DNA of 64,000 nucleotides, taken from positions 248,001 through 312,000 of the forward strand of contig JAAONU010000108.1 of assembly GCA_012932295.1 (NCBI GenBank), read 5' to 3'. This document shows positions 36,901-49,019 of the stretch, piece after piece. The notes beneath the pieces were generated by a model, which had not been told where the DNA came from, searched no databases, and saw only the letters and a program-made list of their open reading frames with translations. Position numbers and translations under genes: made by a program. Numbering within the stretch: position 1 is the first letter of the stretch; every line of letters begins with the position of its first letter. The stretch comes from Cyclina sinensis. Its lineage: Eukaryota; Mollusca; Bivalvia; Venerida; Veneridae.

Positions 36901-38384
36901 AATGAAAGTATTTAAGATTTTAACAGTTAATTTACAAGATTTGTTAAACATTAACAAAGTCAACTGCAGACTTCAACTTATTTATATAAAGAAGCAGACA
37001 TTTGATTGAAATTTGCTATATTGAGTCTGTTCAACAGTTTAATATCTAAGTTCTGTTTACTGCGTAAGAGACCGGAAGTGGTGTAACGAAAACTTTAGAA
37101 AACACGCGATGAAATTCTTTTGAGAGAAATCAGAGGTAGGGTGTCCCTGTCGCGGCACGCTTTTTTCACCATGCGTCGCAATATTCACCTAAAAATATTC
37201 ACCTATCAGAGTCAATAAGAGTTACGTCTGCCCGATTAATTTAGAGGAAGTCTGTTTGAAGACCCTCGAAATCATTCTTGTGGACTTTCGTACTTACTTG
37301 TTATATGGTGGTTCGGGATATGTATTCATGAAAAAAATGCATGTGCCGGTACTGGTGAAGACGACATGCCGCGGAACATGTCACGTGGTACACCTAACAC
37401 ATGTTTCGGGGATACTGTACTCTATATTTAACCGATATTTTTCCCAAGTGGACGTTTAAGAAAATTGCGTTTTCCCATGCAATGATTCCTCCGCGAGCCG
37501 ATTGTTTTTCTTCTTTTTTTGGCCAGAATACGAGGCTGTAACGACAGAATCGAGGGAAAGTGAACAAATGTTTTCTATTTCTATCGTTTAACTGTGATCA
37601 TGGTGCTTTAATCTTTATTGTTTACTCATACAAAAAATACCTCTACTTTGATAATGGCATTATCCACCTCACTGGCATTTTTTTATAAACCTAAGGTCAG
37701 TGCGTTCCGCGCAGCTCATGAATGTGCGCAACACATATCCGTGCATTCAATACATTAAACATATTTGCAATTTTTGTATACATGATTTCTATTAAATAAT
37801 TGAGGAGTGATACCGATTCTCTGTGCGTATTTATTTAGGTAATATATCTGACTGAATGAATACTCAACAAGAAAGCTTGAAACAGCCTAGTAGAATGTAC
37901 TTACGAATACGGTAATAAAAACAGGTCAGTAATATGTCGAGAAATGTAAGTGCAATATGGAAGTGTCGCACAATTTAACATTTAAGTTTTGAAAGAAGCG
38001 AAATGTCAGTAAAGATATAATTTTATAACATAAATTGTTTATGTCTTTTAACGTTATATGTTGATGTCTAAATTCTGGAAGTGTAGTTATATATAAGAGA
38101 CATAGAATATGTATATCTGCATAACATTATTTTGGTTTCTGTGTGTTTAAATTGATATTCCTTTATCGAGCATATCACTAGAATACACTGAACCGAATTT
38201 CAAAACGTCTACTTTCCATACTTCCATACAGGCATTTTGTGTCTCCCATGAGTAAAAACATGTTACCCATCTTTCTGTTGTCAGTGTTACAGCAATCAAA
38301 CAGGCGTATATTCTGCAGGTAAAAGGGGTAAAAAACTATTTCTTTTAGCAACGTTAATGTTGACGAGATAATGATTATGAACTT
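34000..38384. other. No gene recognised
   Basis: AT-rich. At 34045-34085 a possible pol III B box (GGTTTGATCCC) hints at an eroded SINE. Frames at 36824-37009 and 37256-37459 show no motifs. Confidence 0.45.
35370..35510. repeat. Purine-pyrimidine alternating GT/GC-rich tract
   Basis: GTGCGTGTG, GCGTTTGCGTGTGTGCACGC and similar runs, able in principle to form Z-DNA. Similar shorter tracts lie at 41190-41232 and 48370-48418. Confidence 0.6.
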
Positions 38385-38620
38385 GTTGTATTATGCCCCG
38401 GACAAAGATTAAGTATGAGCAAATTTAAAGAGCAATAATTCCAAAATTATACAAAAAAGAGTTACAATTTCTGGGCACTGCACTTTCCTAAATGAGGTCT
38501 AGTCATCTGTGAAGTTTCAAGTTGACACGTTAATACTTTTTTAGTTATGCCCGACGGAACAGACCGACGGACGATTCGATAAATATATACCTCCCTTCGG
38601 AGGCATAAAAACAGTTAGAA
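38385..38620 (+). repeat. Interspersed repeat ending GGAGGCATAAAAA
   Basis: Starts near TATGCCCCGGACAAAG and ends CCTCCCTTCGGAGGCATAAA after GACCGACGGACG. The CTCCCTTCGGAGG hairpin and A-rich end are typical of a family widespread in bivalves. Confidence 0.6.
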
Positions 38621-40005
38621 TAGAAGCGTGTTATGAAAACAAACAACATAAACAAACAAGGTACAATTAATACAACGTAAACTCAGTCAGAAGTAACATT
38701 TTCACACTGTCAGCTTCAAACTGATTGAAAATTGTATCTACTTATAAAATTTTATTAAGCAACTATAAATAATTACAGTAGTTTCAAACAAGAATTGTGC
38801 ATAGAATTTTTGGAACAAATTTACTGCTGTATAGAGTGCATAAAAGTTTGACTGAATTGCGTAATTTCTGTAAAACTTAAATGAAGCTCTTCTGCATTTG
38901 TTTTGTAGTAGCATAGGACCTGTCAGTCAACGTCAGTGTTCCAAACGTCTATTTGTTCAATCAAACTTTTATTTAAGTCAGTAACATTACAAACCCAAAG
39001 GTTTTCTAGGCAATTGTGTGTGTTGTTTTTAGTACTTATTTTTCCCTTTCTATCCTAACACATCCATACAATGTATTTTATGAAATTAAATAAAACTTCG
39101 AATTATATTTTCCATGAACATAAGTACTAAAATCATTCTAAAAGAGAACAAATCAGTGCGTTTATATAAATTTAATAAAAGCAAATACCTTCTGAAATGC
39201 TGCTTATGTGGTTAATTCAAAATCAGACGGCATTATTGAACGAATACTGCAATGTCAATTGTATGTCTATAAATAGAACCGGACTTTCAATATAAATAAC
39301 TGAAAAGCTATAAATCGTTAACTGTATGCGCATTGTAATTTCACATAATTATACTCTTTTATCACAAATCACACTCATTTGGTGTAACATTCAATTAGCA
39401 AGGTTTCGTCAAGGTTTATCTAAGATATAGATTATAACGAACTTTTCATTCAGAAGCTACTTGCATAAAATACTGTCACTGTAACGGCATTCATTTGTGA
39501 TGCATTTATGTATATAATCTTTTAACATTATTTAGTTAGGAAAAAAGACTAAAGGATTTGTACTATGATCACAAACATAAAAAGTCTCAAAATTATTCTT
39601 GTTTATTAGCAGCAAAGCTAAAATATTCGTTCAATGTTTATATAATTTATTGGTCAAATTTAGACCTGTTACACCCATTTAAGAGACGAAAACCCTTTTG
39701 AACGTTATTACCTCTAGGAACAACTTTCGCCTCAAGTAAAAGCTTTGAACACAATATATACCGCAACGTAAATTTATTACAACTTTTCACCATAAACATG
39801 CAGAACAAACAAACACGCTGTCATTTGTCCACGAAATGTTAATCAACAATATAAACAAGCTGTAAAGCAACGCACTTAAAACACGTTTTCAGTAAACATT
39901 GTTGATTTACATGTGTATTGAAAATTCTGTAAAAGTCTTTCTCTCTATATTATTTTGCAATATTTGTTTAAAACTACACAGGCTGGAATTTTTTATCCTT
40001 TCTAT
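38621..40005. other. No gene recognised
   Basis: AT-rich, no long frame and no repeat structure noticed. Confidence 0.5.
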
Positions 40006-40233
40006 TTAACCCTTACATTTTTTAAGTAATGGCTGAATTTTTGCGAAACACGAAATGATTGTAGACTGGGGTGACCACAGAACTAAATTTGGTTCAACTG
40101 ATCCCTTTTCATGCATATCGGAAGTGTCAAAAGGTGTTTCGAATGATACCTCTGACCATAGCATATGATATTGATATTGGGTCTGACTGTAATCGCCATT
40201 CAGATTCTGTCTTTCTTGATTGAACAGTGACAT
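40006..40233 (-). CDS. Unknown open frame, 75 residues (possible exon)
   Basis: Reads MSLFNQERQNLNGDYSQTQ, a middle rich in acidic residues and serine, and ends with a basic KKCKG before the stop. In frame it can be extended upstream by four codons to a weak acceptor (ACTAAAATAG). Together with the frame at 40462-40707 it could be the last two exons of an unrecognised gene, or chance. Confidence 0.22.
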   Translation of the reverse strand: MSLFNQERQNLNGDYSQTQYQYHMLWSEVSFETPFDTSDMHEKGSVEPNLVLWSPQSTIISCFAKIQPLLKKCKG

Positions 40234-40461
40234 ACTATCGAATAACTATTTTAGTTGTAGCGTATAGTTACAGTTACTATTTCTTTTAGCAAATGTGAGC
40301 CAGTGACTATGTTATATGGTAAGACGTTCTGTAATCATGCTGTTTCTATATGGTAACTGTTTCTTTACGTGAACTGATTATATAATTATGCGAATTGTTT
40401 AGAATAACCGTATACAGCATTACTTGCTCACTTGAATTCCGCAAGGCAAGGTACAGAGAAA

Positions 40462-40707
40462 TTACACTAATTGGATAACAAGTGCTGACTCTGCTTTTCC
40501 AAACTCTGAATAAAGCCGCTCATTTATGTCGGACTCTGAAAATTTCAAGCCGATATTTTCGTACCAATGTAACAAACTTTTATTTTCTGACAAAAACAAA
40601 CAATAATCAACATATACCGGTACTCGATCGTAGCAACAAATTAAATTATTGAGCATAGGAATTGAATTATTCACACCCAACATTATTGTTTCAGTGTAAC
40701 TGGTCAT
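40462..40707 (-). CDS. Unknown open frame, 81 residues (possible exon)
   Basis: Composition is mixed and not low complexity (segments such as NLICCYDRVPVYVDYCLFL and ESDINERLYSEFGKAES), which looks more protein-like than most frames here. A stop lies two codons before the ATG and no convincing splice signals were found at either end. A SINE inserted just beyond its 5' end at 40733. A second similar-looking frame lies 229 bp downstream on the same strand. No family recognised. Confidence 0.22.
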   Translation of the reverse strand: MTSYTETIMLGVNNSIPMLNNLICCYDRVPVYVDYCLFLSENKSLLHWYENIGLKFSESDINERLYSEFGKAESALVIQLV

Positions 40708-40732
40708 GTGTCAGTAACTTCTGGTCAGATCT

Positions 40733-41020
40733 ATCTATCTATCTAAGCTTATTTTTCGTCGGTACCGGTTGCCCATATGACCGACGCCCTCTGAAGAGAT
40801 TAGTTATTTTATGTTGTGGGGTTAGTGCAAGATACAGAAAGCATCCCATTTCAGAGACACTGGTTCTTTTGCATGCTCAGTGTATAGCACTGATACATGG
40901 GACCTCGATTTAACGTCTCATCCGAAAGACTATTAGTAATGTTGGTGGAGGAACGGGGGGTCGAACTCGGGACCCCTGGTTTACCAGTCAAGCGAGTTAC
41001 CACTGGACCACATCCGCGCC
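40733..41020 (-). mobile_element. tRNA-derived SINE (family 1) with 13-bp target duplication
   Basis: On the minus strand: GTGGTCCAGTGGTAACTCGC (A box), GAGTTCGACCCCCCG (B box), body, then GGTACCGACGAAAAATAAGC and a short GATA tail. TCTGGTCAGATCT flanks it at 40720-40732 and 41021-41033. Confidence 0.88.
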
Positions 41021-41979
41021 TCTGGTCAGATCTCGTAATATTTTGTTACAAATACTTTGTAATTATCTGACACAATTGTTAAGATAAATGTGCAATTTGT
41101 AATTATGAAACTTTTCTTTATATTGTGAAATTTCCATAAGTTCTGAGAAAAGCATAAAACGCACGGGATATTCAACTAAAGAGAATACGTATGTGCTTGC
41201 GTGCGTGTGTGTGTTTGTGTATGCTGCGCACGTGATATACTCCCTTGGTATCATAGAATTTATGAATATCTCACCGTCAGACTAAAAAAAAAACTTCCTT
41301 AAACATTTAATTGTAAACATTACGTCCGATGACTACTAAGCGCGCAGTGTCCACAATCAAAAGCCCGTAGGACCCATACCTGCTTGCAAGTCCAATACTA
41401 CCGTACTTTACTTACTGAGATATTAAGTCTGTAGATATTGTCACTATATCCCGGATGGATCTGTTTGTTGATTGTGGCGCGCACCAACGTGTGTTTATAT
41501 ATGTCTGTAGATATGTTCAGAAGGTAATGCTGATGAAAGAATCTAAAAATAAATACATACTGTAGGAACCATAAATTTGTAATCAATAACACTCCTGAAG
41601 AAAATTAAAAGCAGTGCGTTTTTCACGTTGTTATCAATATGTGATTCCTTTATTTCATTCGCCTTTTCCTTCTTGAAAGATAATCATAGAATGTTATCAA
41701 GCGTTTGAAGGCTCAGTAGAATTCATTTACATATTACAATGATAAGATATATCAATTCCAAATATGTTGTTTTGGTTAAACAGGTCATAGGTAAAAAGAA
41801 AGTATATATCACATACAATATAATATGCCGAACACGTCTTTGTGAAAAATGAAAGCAACTTTTCATTAGTAACCAGGCCGTGAAAATAAGAAACAACTTG
41901 GGTATACTGAAAAGTTCATTACTTCCAATACACGTATATTAGGTAGACAAAAAACAACAACAAACAAACAAACAAAATC

Positions 41980-42150
41980 GAGGTAGAATAGTCAACGAGT
42001 TAGAGCACCGGACTCCCAACGAGGAGGTCGCTGGTTCAAATCTCTTCAAGCTGAGAAACAGTGACTTTCAGCGTTCTTCAATTTCGGCGCGAGTACTGGT
42101 TTTAAAGCCAGGAAACAATCATCGAGAAGGGTTCATGCAAGTTGCAAGAT
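41980..42150 (+). mobile_element. tRNA-like SINE head
   Basis: TAGTCAACGAGTTAGAGCAC (A box) and GGTTCAAATCTC (B box) spaced as in a tRNA. No convincing acceptor-stem pairing, so a tRNA gene is less likely than a SINE. The 3' limit is not clear. Confidence 0.5.
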
Positions 42151-44042
42151 CAATAGTTTAAACTAAAGGGAAACAAATCTCCTTCATTATCATTCTGGTT
42201 TGTTCCTGTATAGCGGCCTTAAGAAGTGTTTTAACATGATGGAACGGACATCATGGAAAGGATTGTAACACAGAAGCATAATATTTAGTCAGTAGCCATA
42301 AGCGAAGCTTTACATATCAAGTATGGCTGCAATGTAAACTTTTTTGTCAGCCCATACAAATGATCCTCTTGACTGGAATGAAGAGTCTCAAAGGAATGCA
42401 AATCTTACAACCATACTTCAAATTGCAATACATGATTACCTTTCTTGTATAATTACAGATGCTGATCCATTCGTCTTTTCTTTTTAAATAAACGCATATT
42501 TTGTCCTAAATACAAACATCGGATGTAGCAAACTTTGCATGTTATACTGAACTTGTTTAAAAAAGCACTACAAGCTTATTTTCTCGTATGATTAAAACAA
42601 GTCCAGTCCAGTTTCAGTTACAGTTTTATTAAGATATTTTCTTTGTCTGATAATAATGTTGCAAATTAAACAAGCAGAGGTTGATACAGCTAACTACGTG
42701 ATGTACTACGTGTGTCAGGAAATCAAAATGTTTATCACAGCAAAACAGAACCGATTTTATTTTGGATATATACAATACAGTATGTCATCCCATACATACC
42801 TTTTAACAAGCAGAGTCACGTAACAATATTAACAGTAGACAAAGGTGTATAAAGTCACTAAAGAATGTTAAGTTACAACTAACTTGACGATTTATATAAG
42901 AAAACGAATAAACAGTAAAGTTCCGCTAAAAATATCAATCAGAAGTAGTCTTAATATAGAATTGGTATAAATAGCGAATAGTATTTGTGTCTTAGCCGTA
43001 GACTTTTGGTCCTTGAAACTGCTGATTTGGGAGATATTTTGAGATTATTTAAGTTATATTAATACCGGAACTTTAATGTATATTTACAAACCGATAAATA
43101 TCTTCTAAGTGACAGAAGTGTGAAAATAAGCAATCCACAGATCTAAATAATCACAATACCCCCAAAATGCTTAAAATTGGCAAAAAGTCAAATAAAAGAA
43201 AATAAACAATACTATATTCTAGACTTGAACGTTATGCAAATATACAAAAGAACTACATAACTTCTGATAATGCACAACGGTCATGACACGTCTTTGTATT
43301 CTGTTTTATCAGATTTACCTATTAGTTCTTGTTTATCTCGTCACATAATTATTATTAGGTAAATACAGGATAAAAAAAAATCATAGATGAAAATCTTTAA
43401 GACTTACATTCTTGACAAATGCAATATAAAATAAATATAATCTAATAATAAATATAATAAAACAACCGTATCAAAGAACATTTATGCTAGTTTTCATCAT
43501 ACCACATATCACACCATTTATGTTGTCCTGTCACATATCTTACACAAAAGTGAACGATTCTCCGTTACATGAGTCCCGGTACGAACATGAAGCTATTACA
43601 TTTAGTACTCCAAGTGAACATTATTCAGGAGTAGCAAACTCCTTTGTGCACGTACAGAAACTAAAAAACATACTGTAAAGTTAATAAGCATTACCAAACA
43701 GGTAAAACAGTGAAAAAGGGCGATCTTTCCTATTTTATATGTTCACTGCCATTATGAATATTACCAGAGAAAGCTTCTATCTGAGGCTTATTTAAACCTT
43801 TAAGTTAATGTCGATATCCAAAATTAATTATATCGTTTATAATCAAATTGAACACTTTATGAAATATTGTTTAAATGAGAACTACAGGTATTACACTACA
43901 GTCATTGACTGTATCTAAAATTAATGATATTATTCATCCATTCACAGAGTAGATACAAATATCTATATAGGTGCTGATTGGCTCCAGTCCGATTTTACTG
44001 TGTTACCATTTTCACAATATCTGACTTAAGGAGACACATAGG
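42151..44042 (-). other. 3' flank or 3' UTR side of the 44-kb terminal exon
   Basis: No further exon recognised on the minus strand. A 64-codon plus frame at 43484-43678 is unexplained. The 3' UTR end cannot be fixed because AATAAA is frequent by chance. Confidence 0.4.
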
Positions 44043-44147
44043 CTATCCGATAATCACAAGGTCACTAATATCCCAACGACCTTCACCTCCACCATCCCAC
44101 TTCACAGTGACCATTCCATCAGCATGCACAGCTGTTACAGTTCCAGG
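44043..44147 (-). CDS. Terminal exon encoding the end of a small barrel-like (MIB/HERC2- or SH3-like) domain
   Basis: A 105-nt open segment starts after the acceptor TTGTTACTTGTAG at 44148 and reads in phase 0 from PGTVTAVHADG through VTVKWDGGGEG and RWDISDLVIIG to a TAG stop at 44045-44043. The spacing of GTV, DG, VTVKWD and a final DL strand resembles MIB/HERC2-type and other small SH3-like barrels. It supplies the half missing from the VGSRVKA exon at 24994-25040, though it lies upstream of the TRIM-like start on this strand and so belongs to a different gene copy. Its earlier exons should lie above 44148; none was recognised up to the window edge. It is more GC-rich than its surroundings, as expected for coding DNA. 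Domain naming is tentative; the exon is fairly secure. Confidence 0.6.
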   Translation of the reverse strand, partial: PGTVTAVHADGMVTVKWDGGGEGRWDISDLVIIG

Positions 44148-44280
44148 CTACAAGTAACAACATTAACTTTGATACATTTTTATTATAATAATAACACTTA
44201 TTGATGCAGACATCAACATGATTATATTCTCTACATTACAACTTTGATATAATTTAATGTTACTGTATAATAGTACTAAT

Positions 44281-44385
44281 ACTAGTACTACTACTACTAC
44301 TACTAATAATAATAATAATAACAATATTATTAATCATCATCATCAGCAGCAGCAGCATCAGTATCATCACCACCAACATCATTAT
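44281..44385. repeat. Compound trinucleotide microsatellite
   Basis: Successive runs of ACT, AAT, ATC and AGC triplets, all within about 105 bp. Confidence 0.9.
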
Positions 44386-44389
44386 CATA

Positions 44390-47300
44390 TGGTTTATATG
44401 AAGCATATGAATAGTAACAATATATATGAATTATAAGAATATCAGTGGATATATAATAGTAGTAATAACTCGTGTCCTATAAATTAGTACAATACTGTAA
44501 TCAGAGACTGTCGGCAGTATTTGGCAGTATAGGAAATAAGAGTTGTTCTCGTGAAAACCTTACTGCACACATGACAATACTTCCGTCTTTACGCGCATCT
44601 AGTTTTTTCTTTAACAAAGAAAAAATGTTGGTAGAATATCTCCCCCCAAAAATGAATGTGTAGTTTGAACTATATTTCCCATCTGCGTTAGTAAAAACAG
44701 AAAAGCTAGTTGAAGGTACTTTACGAGATGTCTTAATTAAGAAATTATAGTATATATTGTTTTTACCTAATATATGTCTACTTGAAAATGGTTATTTTGT
44801 ACAATGACACCTTTGAACATCACATATCAGTGAATCGTGGAAATAATTTTATTTTAGTACGTGGTAGTAATCAGCGATTGTACGAAGAACTTGGCAGTTT
44901 ACTTACATCTTAACTGAATGTCTTACTTCATTTTCGTCTTTTGTACATGAATTTTGCTTTTTCCAAGCAGATAAAAATATACCAAATATTACAAAGCCAA
45001 TTTAAAATCTTTCTTTTTTTCTCTGTTATAAAAGAAAATAGAAGAATAAAAACGGAACTAGAACTGAACTAATGGATTTTAATATATAAAATAATAATTT
45101 AAGATAAATTGCAGTAACAATTAGGCACTTTACGTACAATCTGCATTCGTTAAGAAATACTTTTTTCATGCCTTTGAAAAGTTGACTGTTTAAAAAACAT
45201 CCAATGGGTTATGCCAAATAATTTAATTATCCATATGATCAAATCTTTATGCAACATTCCTTGCGATATTGATAAATGTCCTCTTCCTTTAATATTTCAA
45301 TGTTAGTAAATTTGTCAGTGTTTGAACAAAGCAAGCATTTTTTTAATATTTAGTATTATTAGCGTATACGAGCACAGGATATAATGAATACACTATAAAA
45401 ATATATAAAAAAAATTCTTTGAGAACTCAAGACAACTACGACCATCTATTTTAGTAATAATTAAAGGGTCGTAAATAGGGAAAATTAAAAAGGGAACATC
45501 ATAACAATTTTATATTTTACAAGACTAGCATTTCCAGCGTGCATTATATATTTACTTACACATTTGATATGAAACCACTGTATTTTGCATTTTTATTGTC
45601 ACAATTCAACAATCCGGTGTCCTGCAGGAGCAGTGGTAACGCACTGAACTGATATTCCAGGGGTCCTATATATTAGTGCTTTACACTGAGCATGCAAAAG
45701 AACCAGAGGCGTCATTGAAATGAGATGCTTTCTTGTCTTGCACTATACCCAACATCCTAAGAAAGCTAACCTCTCTATGGGACGTCGGTCAAATGATCAA
45801 CGCGTACCGACGAGAAATGAACTCAAATAGATAAAGGAATATACAATTAATTAAGCAACGCTCACATCACCTGCTGATATTATATGCATTTTCTGAATTC
45901 TACGAACTTATTCAAATTGTTGAAGTTCTAAACATTCATTTAAATGAGGCTTCATTTAAAAATATCAAATCTAATGTTTATATCAAATGATTTTAGTGTG
46001 AAACATGTTTCTACGGCAAAACAGTTGCGAAAATCCTAAAGTTTGAATTGTAAGTCTGTTTTCTTTGTGCAGTAAATAGATTTCAATTTTATTTCTGTCG
46101 TTTTTAAAAATTTTGTAAAAATTTCTCTGTTGAATTTAAACAAATCATTTTCCTAAAAACACAAACATATATTTACCACTCACATTAATACAAGCAGATT
46201 CAATACATTGAATACAGCTTCCTTAATCATATGATAGCACATTGTTAAAACTAGGGTCGCAAATAGGACCGCAAATAGGATCGCCGGACCGCAGAATAAG
46301 GATGTTAGAAAATCTCCGGATCTAGACGCTCTGCTCCATATTCTTTTTCAATAGACGCTCTGTCGCATTTTGAAAACTCGCCAGTATACTGCGTGATGCC
46401 CTAAGGAGCATAACCCAAAAAAGTCGATTTGAATATCGTTTTATGTATACAAAGTCTGAAGCATGGGGCTAAAGCAACATCTCAAAACACAGCTTTCAAC
46501 TCACAACCGTCAGTTCTAATGTTTAGTAAAACAGTATTTCAAAACTTAATTACGTTGTTGTATTAGAAGCTCCTTTTCTGTACTTTACACATATACTCCT
46601 TATAAAATTCAGACCAATGAAAACATTGTTCATATTAGAATTATTTATAGACATAACATTATCACAATAATTTATGTTTTCCTATATGATAACATTTGGA
46701 CGTAGTTAAAAATTTAATCTTAAATATAACAAGTTTCATCCTAGTCCCGGAAATAAGCATTACATGTTTTATTGTAATGTAAAGTCAATAGATCAAAGTT
46801 TAAACGTTTACAGGAATCCTCTGAAGGATATTTGTAATGTTAGTTTTCATTTTCTTTCAGGGAAAATATGACAACGAATCGTCGTGTTATTCATTCCTAA
46901 ATGAAATTTGCACGAGTCTGCCAAAACAAATCCTGTTTATTTATTATCACGAATTAGACTTTAAATAAACAAATGCACTATGTAAATGTTAAGGAAAAAA
47001 ATGTTATCAATCTTTACGACTTAGAGTACGTTCCTTCCTTAAACGTTTAAATAGTAAACAAATGTATTTATAACTTTTGTTTATACATGTATTTTACACT
47101 AACAAGAAATAACTTTAAATCTAAGTAGAGATTTTTTTTTCTAAATTAACGTACAATACGAATAACCAACATCAATGTGAACAGCATTAACTTGTTCAAT
47201 ATTAAAAAAAAGTGACAATGAACAAGAAATATCTTTTATAAATAAGCTTAGGTTGATACAGTACAAAATTAGTACCCCAAAAGTTACAGTTTTCGGACAT

Positions 47301-48900
47301 TTGGCAATGCACGCGTTAATCGTAGACATCAGCTGAAATTAATTATACATGTATTTCTAACACGTTAATCTGATGTAGAATTTCCAGTGATATTGTGAAT
47401 ATTTGTAATAAAACAAAGTAAAAAATATAACGTTTTCCTAAAGTCAGTAATTCCTACTTTCTCCGTCTATCCTTTACTGGCCACAGGAGATACTATTTGT
47501 TTTTGATAAGAAACCAAGATGAATCTGAACGCAAATAAAACAAGAGTTCTAATTTTTCTCTTACTAATCTCATCATTTCGTACTTTCTTTCTGTCTTTCT
47601 TTCTGTCTACAATTTTTGGAATTTCATTACTGTCATGTTAAAATTATGTTTCTAGAAACTAAAGGGACAGGGATATTATTTCATCAGCACCCAACTTTTC
47701 CTATCTTTATTTTTATTCATTTTTCCTGCATTTTTATCCGATTGTTATATTTTTCGTCATAACCTTCAAGAAAGAAAAGGGACAGGAATAAATATCAATC
47801 AGCAGTGACAATCGTACCTAGCACTGTTTGTCTTTCTTTTTTTATTTCTTTATTTCTGAGTATTCTTTTTCTCTCTGCATTTTTGCATTTATCCTTTCTA
47901 TTGTCATGAATTTCAAGACAACATTTTTGTCTCTTAAAAGAAAATGGACAAGAAATTGAAAAAAAAAACTTTTCTTTCGTTCTTTCTTGCATAACCAGAT
48001 ATATCATTATCACATACATAAACAAGAAATAGGGATGATTAATGGTTAGAACATGCGATATTGCAATGCAAGGCAAGCAATGTAAGGTCATCAAAACTTG
48101 CCTTGAGAACAGGCATTTCCGAAGCTGTTCAATTAAAGATCGGTAAATTTCGGCAAGCTCCGCATGGTCTTCAAAGTCATGTAGAATTTCGAAAGTTGGC
48201 TTACATGTCTTACAACAAAACTTAATTCAAGTTGGAGAAAAAGTTAACGTCTATATAAAGCAAGCAGACTAGCAAAATGGCATATTAACTACATTAGAAA
48301 ATGACAAAAAGGTCAAACGATATTTTTTTAACCTATCATCTGTACAACAATAAAGTTTAGCCGATCTTATTTTGTTTGTGTGCGTGTATGTGTGTGTGTT
48401 TTTTTTTTGTGCGCGCAAAGGAAGAAAAAAAATCATTAATTTCGTATATTACCTCGCACATTTAACATAAGCCTGTGTGATCGTTATTGAATTATAGACT
48501 GACAGTAAAGCATTTCAGTCGGTTGAAAGATTATCAAATCAGAATCAGCAGAAAAGCAGAACAACTACATCAAAACAGCAGAAATGTGTCGCCTTAAATA
48601 TATTTACAAGTTAATGAATAGATATCTGAACAATAAGAACATAATTTAAATAAAACTTTTTATTTGTTCTTTTTTATGTCGAACAAAGCTACAACTGTAG
48701 ACTACATTATGATATTGTATATAAAATGTTTAAATGATTTGACATTTTCGCACGGATAATGCATTTTTTCTTAAAATAAAAATGTGCATGACAAATTTGG
48801 TCGCCTGTTTTACTAAACATACCACACAGGTTTTATTTAACAAGGAAAATCGATGTTTGAAAAAAATATATGTTCATAGAAAATCAATATTGTATGTCGT
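44390..48900. other. No gene recognised; upstream side of the 44-kb gene
   Basis: Apart from the SINE at 45615, AT-rich sequence. Upstream exons of the 44-kb gene could hide here but no VGSRV-like exon was found. At 46250-46290 a short doubled 'cgcaaataggac' phrase is seen. Confidence 0.4.
45615..45845 (+). mobile_element. tRNA-derived SINE (family 1), third copy
   Basis: Head GCAGTGGTAACGCACTGAAC, body with TTACACTGAGCATGCAAAAG, which matches the reverse of the 40.8-kb copy, and tail CGTACCGACGAGAAATGAAC then AGATAAAGG. The B-box region is eroded. Confidence 0.75.
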
Positions 48901-48906
48901 AACAAA

Positions 48907-49008
48907 GAAAGAAATGAAGAAAAAAAGAAAAATGAAAGAAAGAAAGAAAACAAAGAAAAAAAGAAAGAAAAGAAAGAAAGAAACCAAAACGAAAGAAAGA
49001 AAGCGTTA
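48907..49008 (+). repeat. (AAAG)n purine tract
   Basis: AAAGAAAGAAAG-type run with interruptions, directly before the inverted 18-bp array. Confidence 0.9.
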
Positions 49009-49019
49009 ATGAGGCCTTT

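Noticed and set aside
41417..41429. Possible 13-nt microexon between CTACAG and GTAAGTAAAG on the minus strand
   Set aside because: No pyrimidine tract, no paralogous copy and no neighbouring exon in phase.
41980..42060. tRNA gene
   Set aside because: Pol III boxes are present but the acceptor stem does not pair and the anticodon arm is irregular; a SINE head fits better.
44907..44913. 7-nt interval between TTCAG and GTAAGTAAAC on the minus strand, upstream of the 44-kb terminal exon
   Set aside because: Not frame-preserving for a phase-0 entry and the acceptor has a poor pyrimidine tract.
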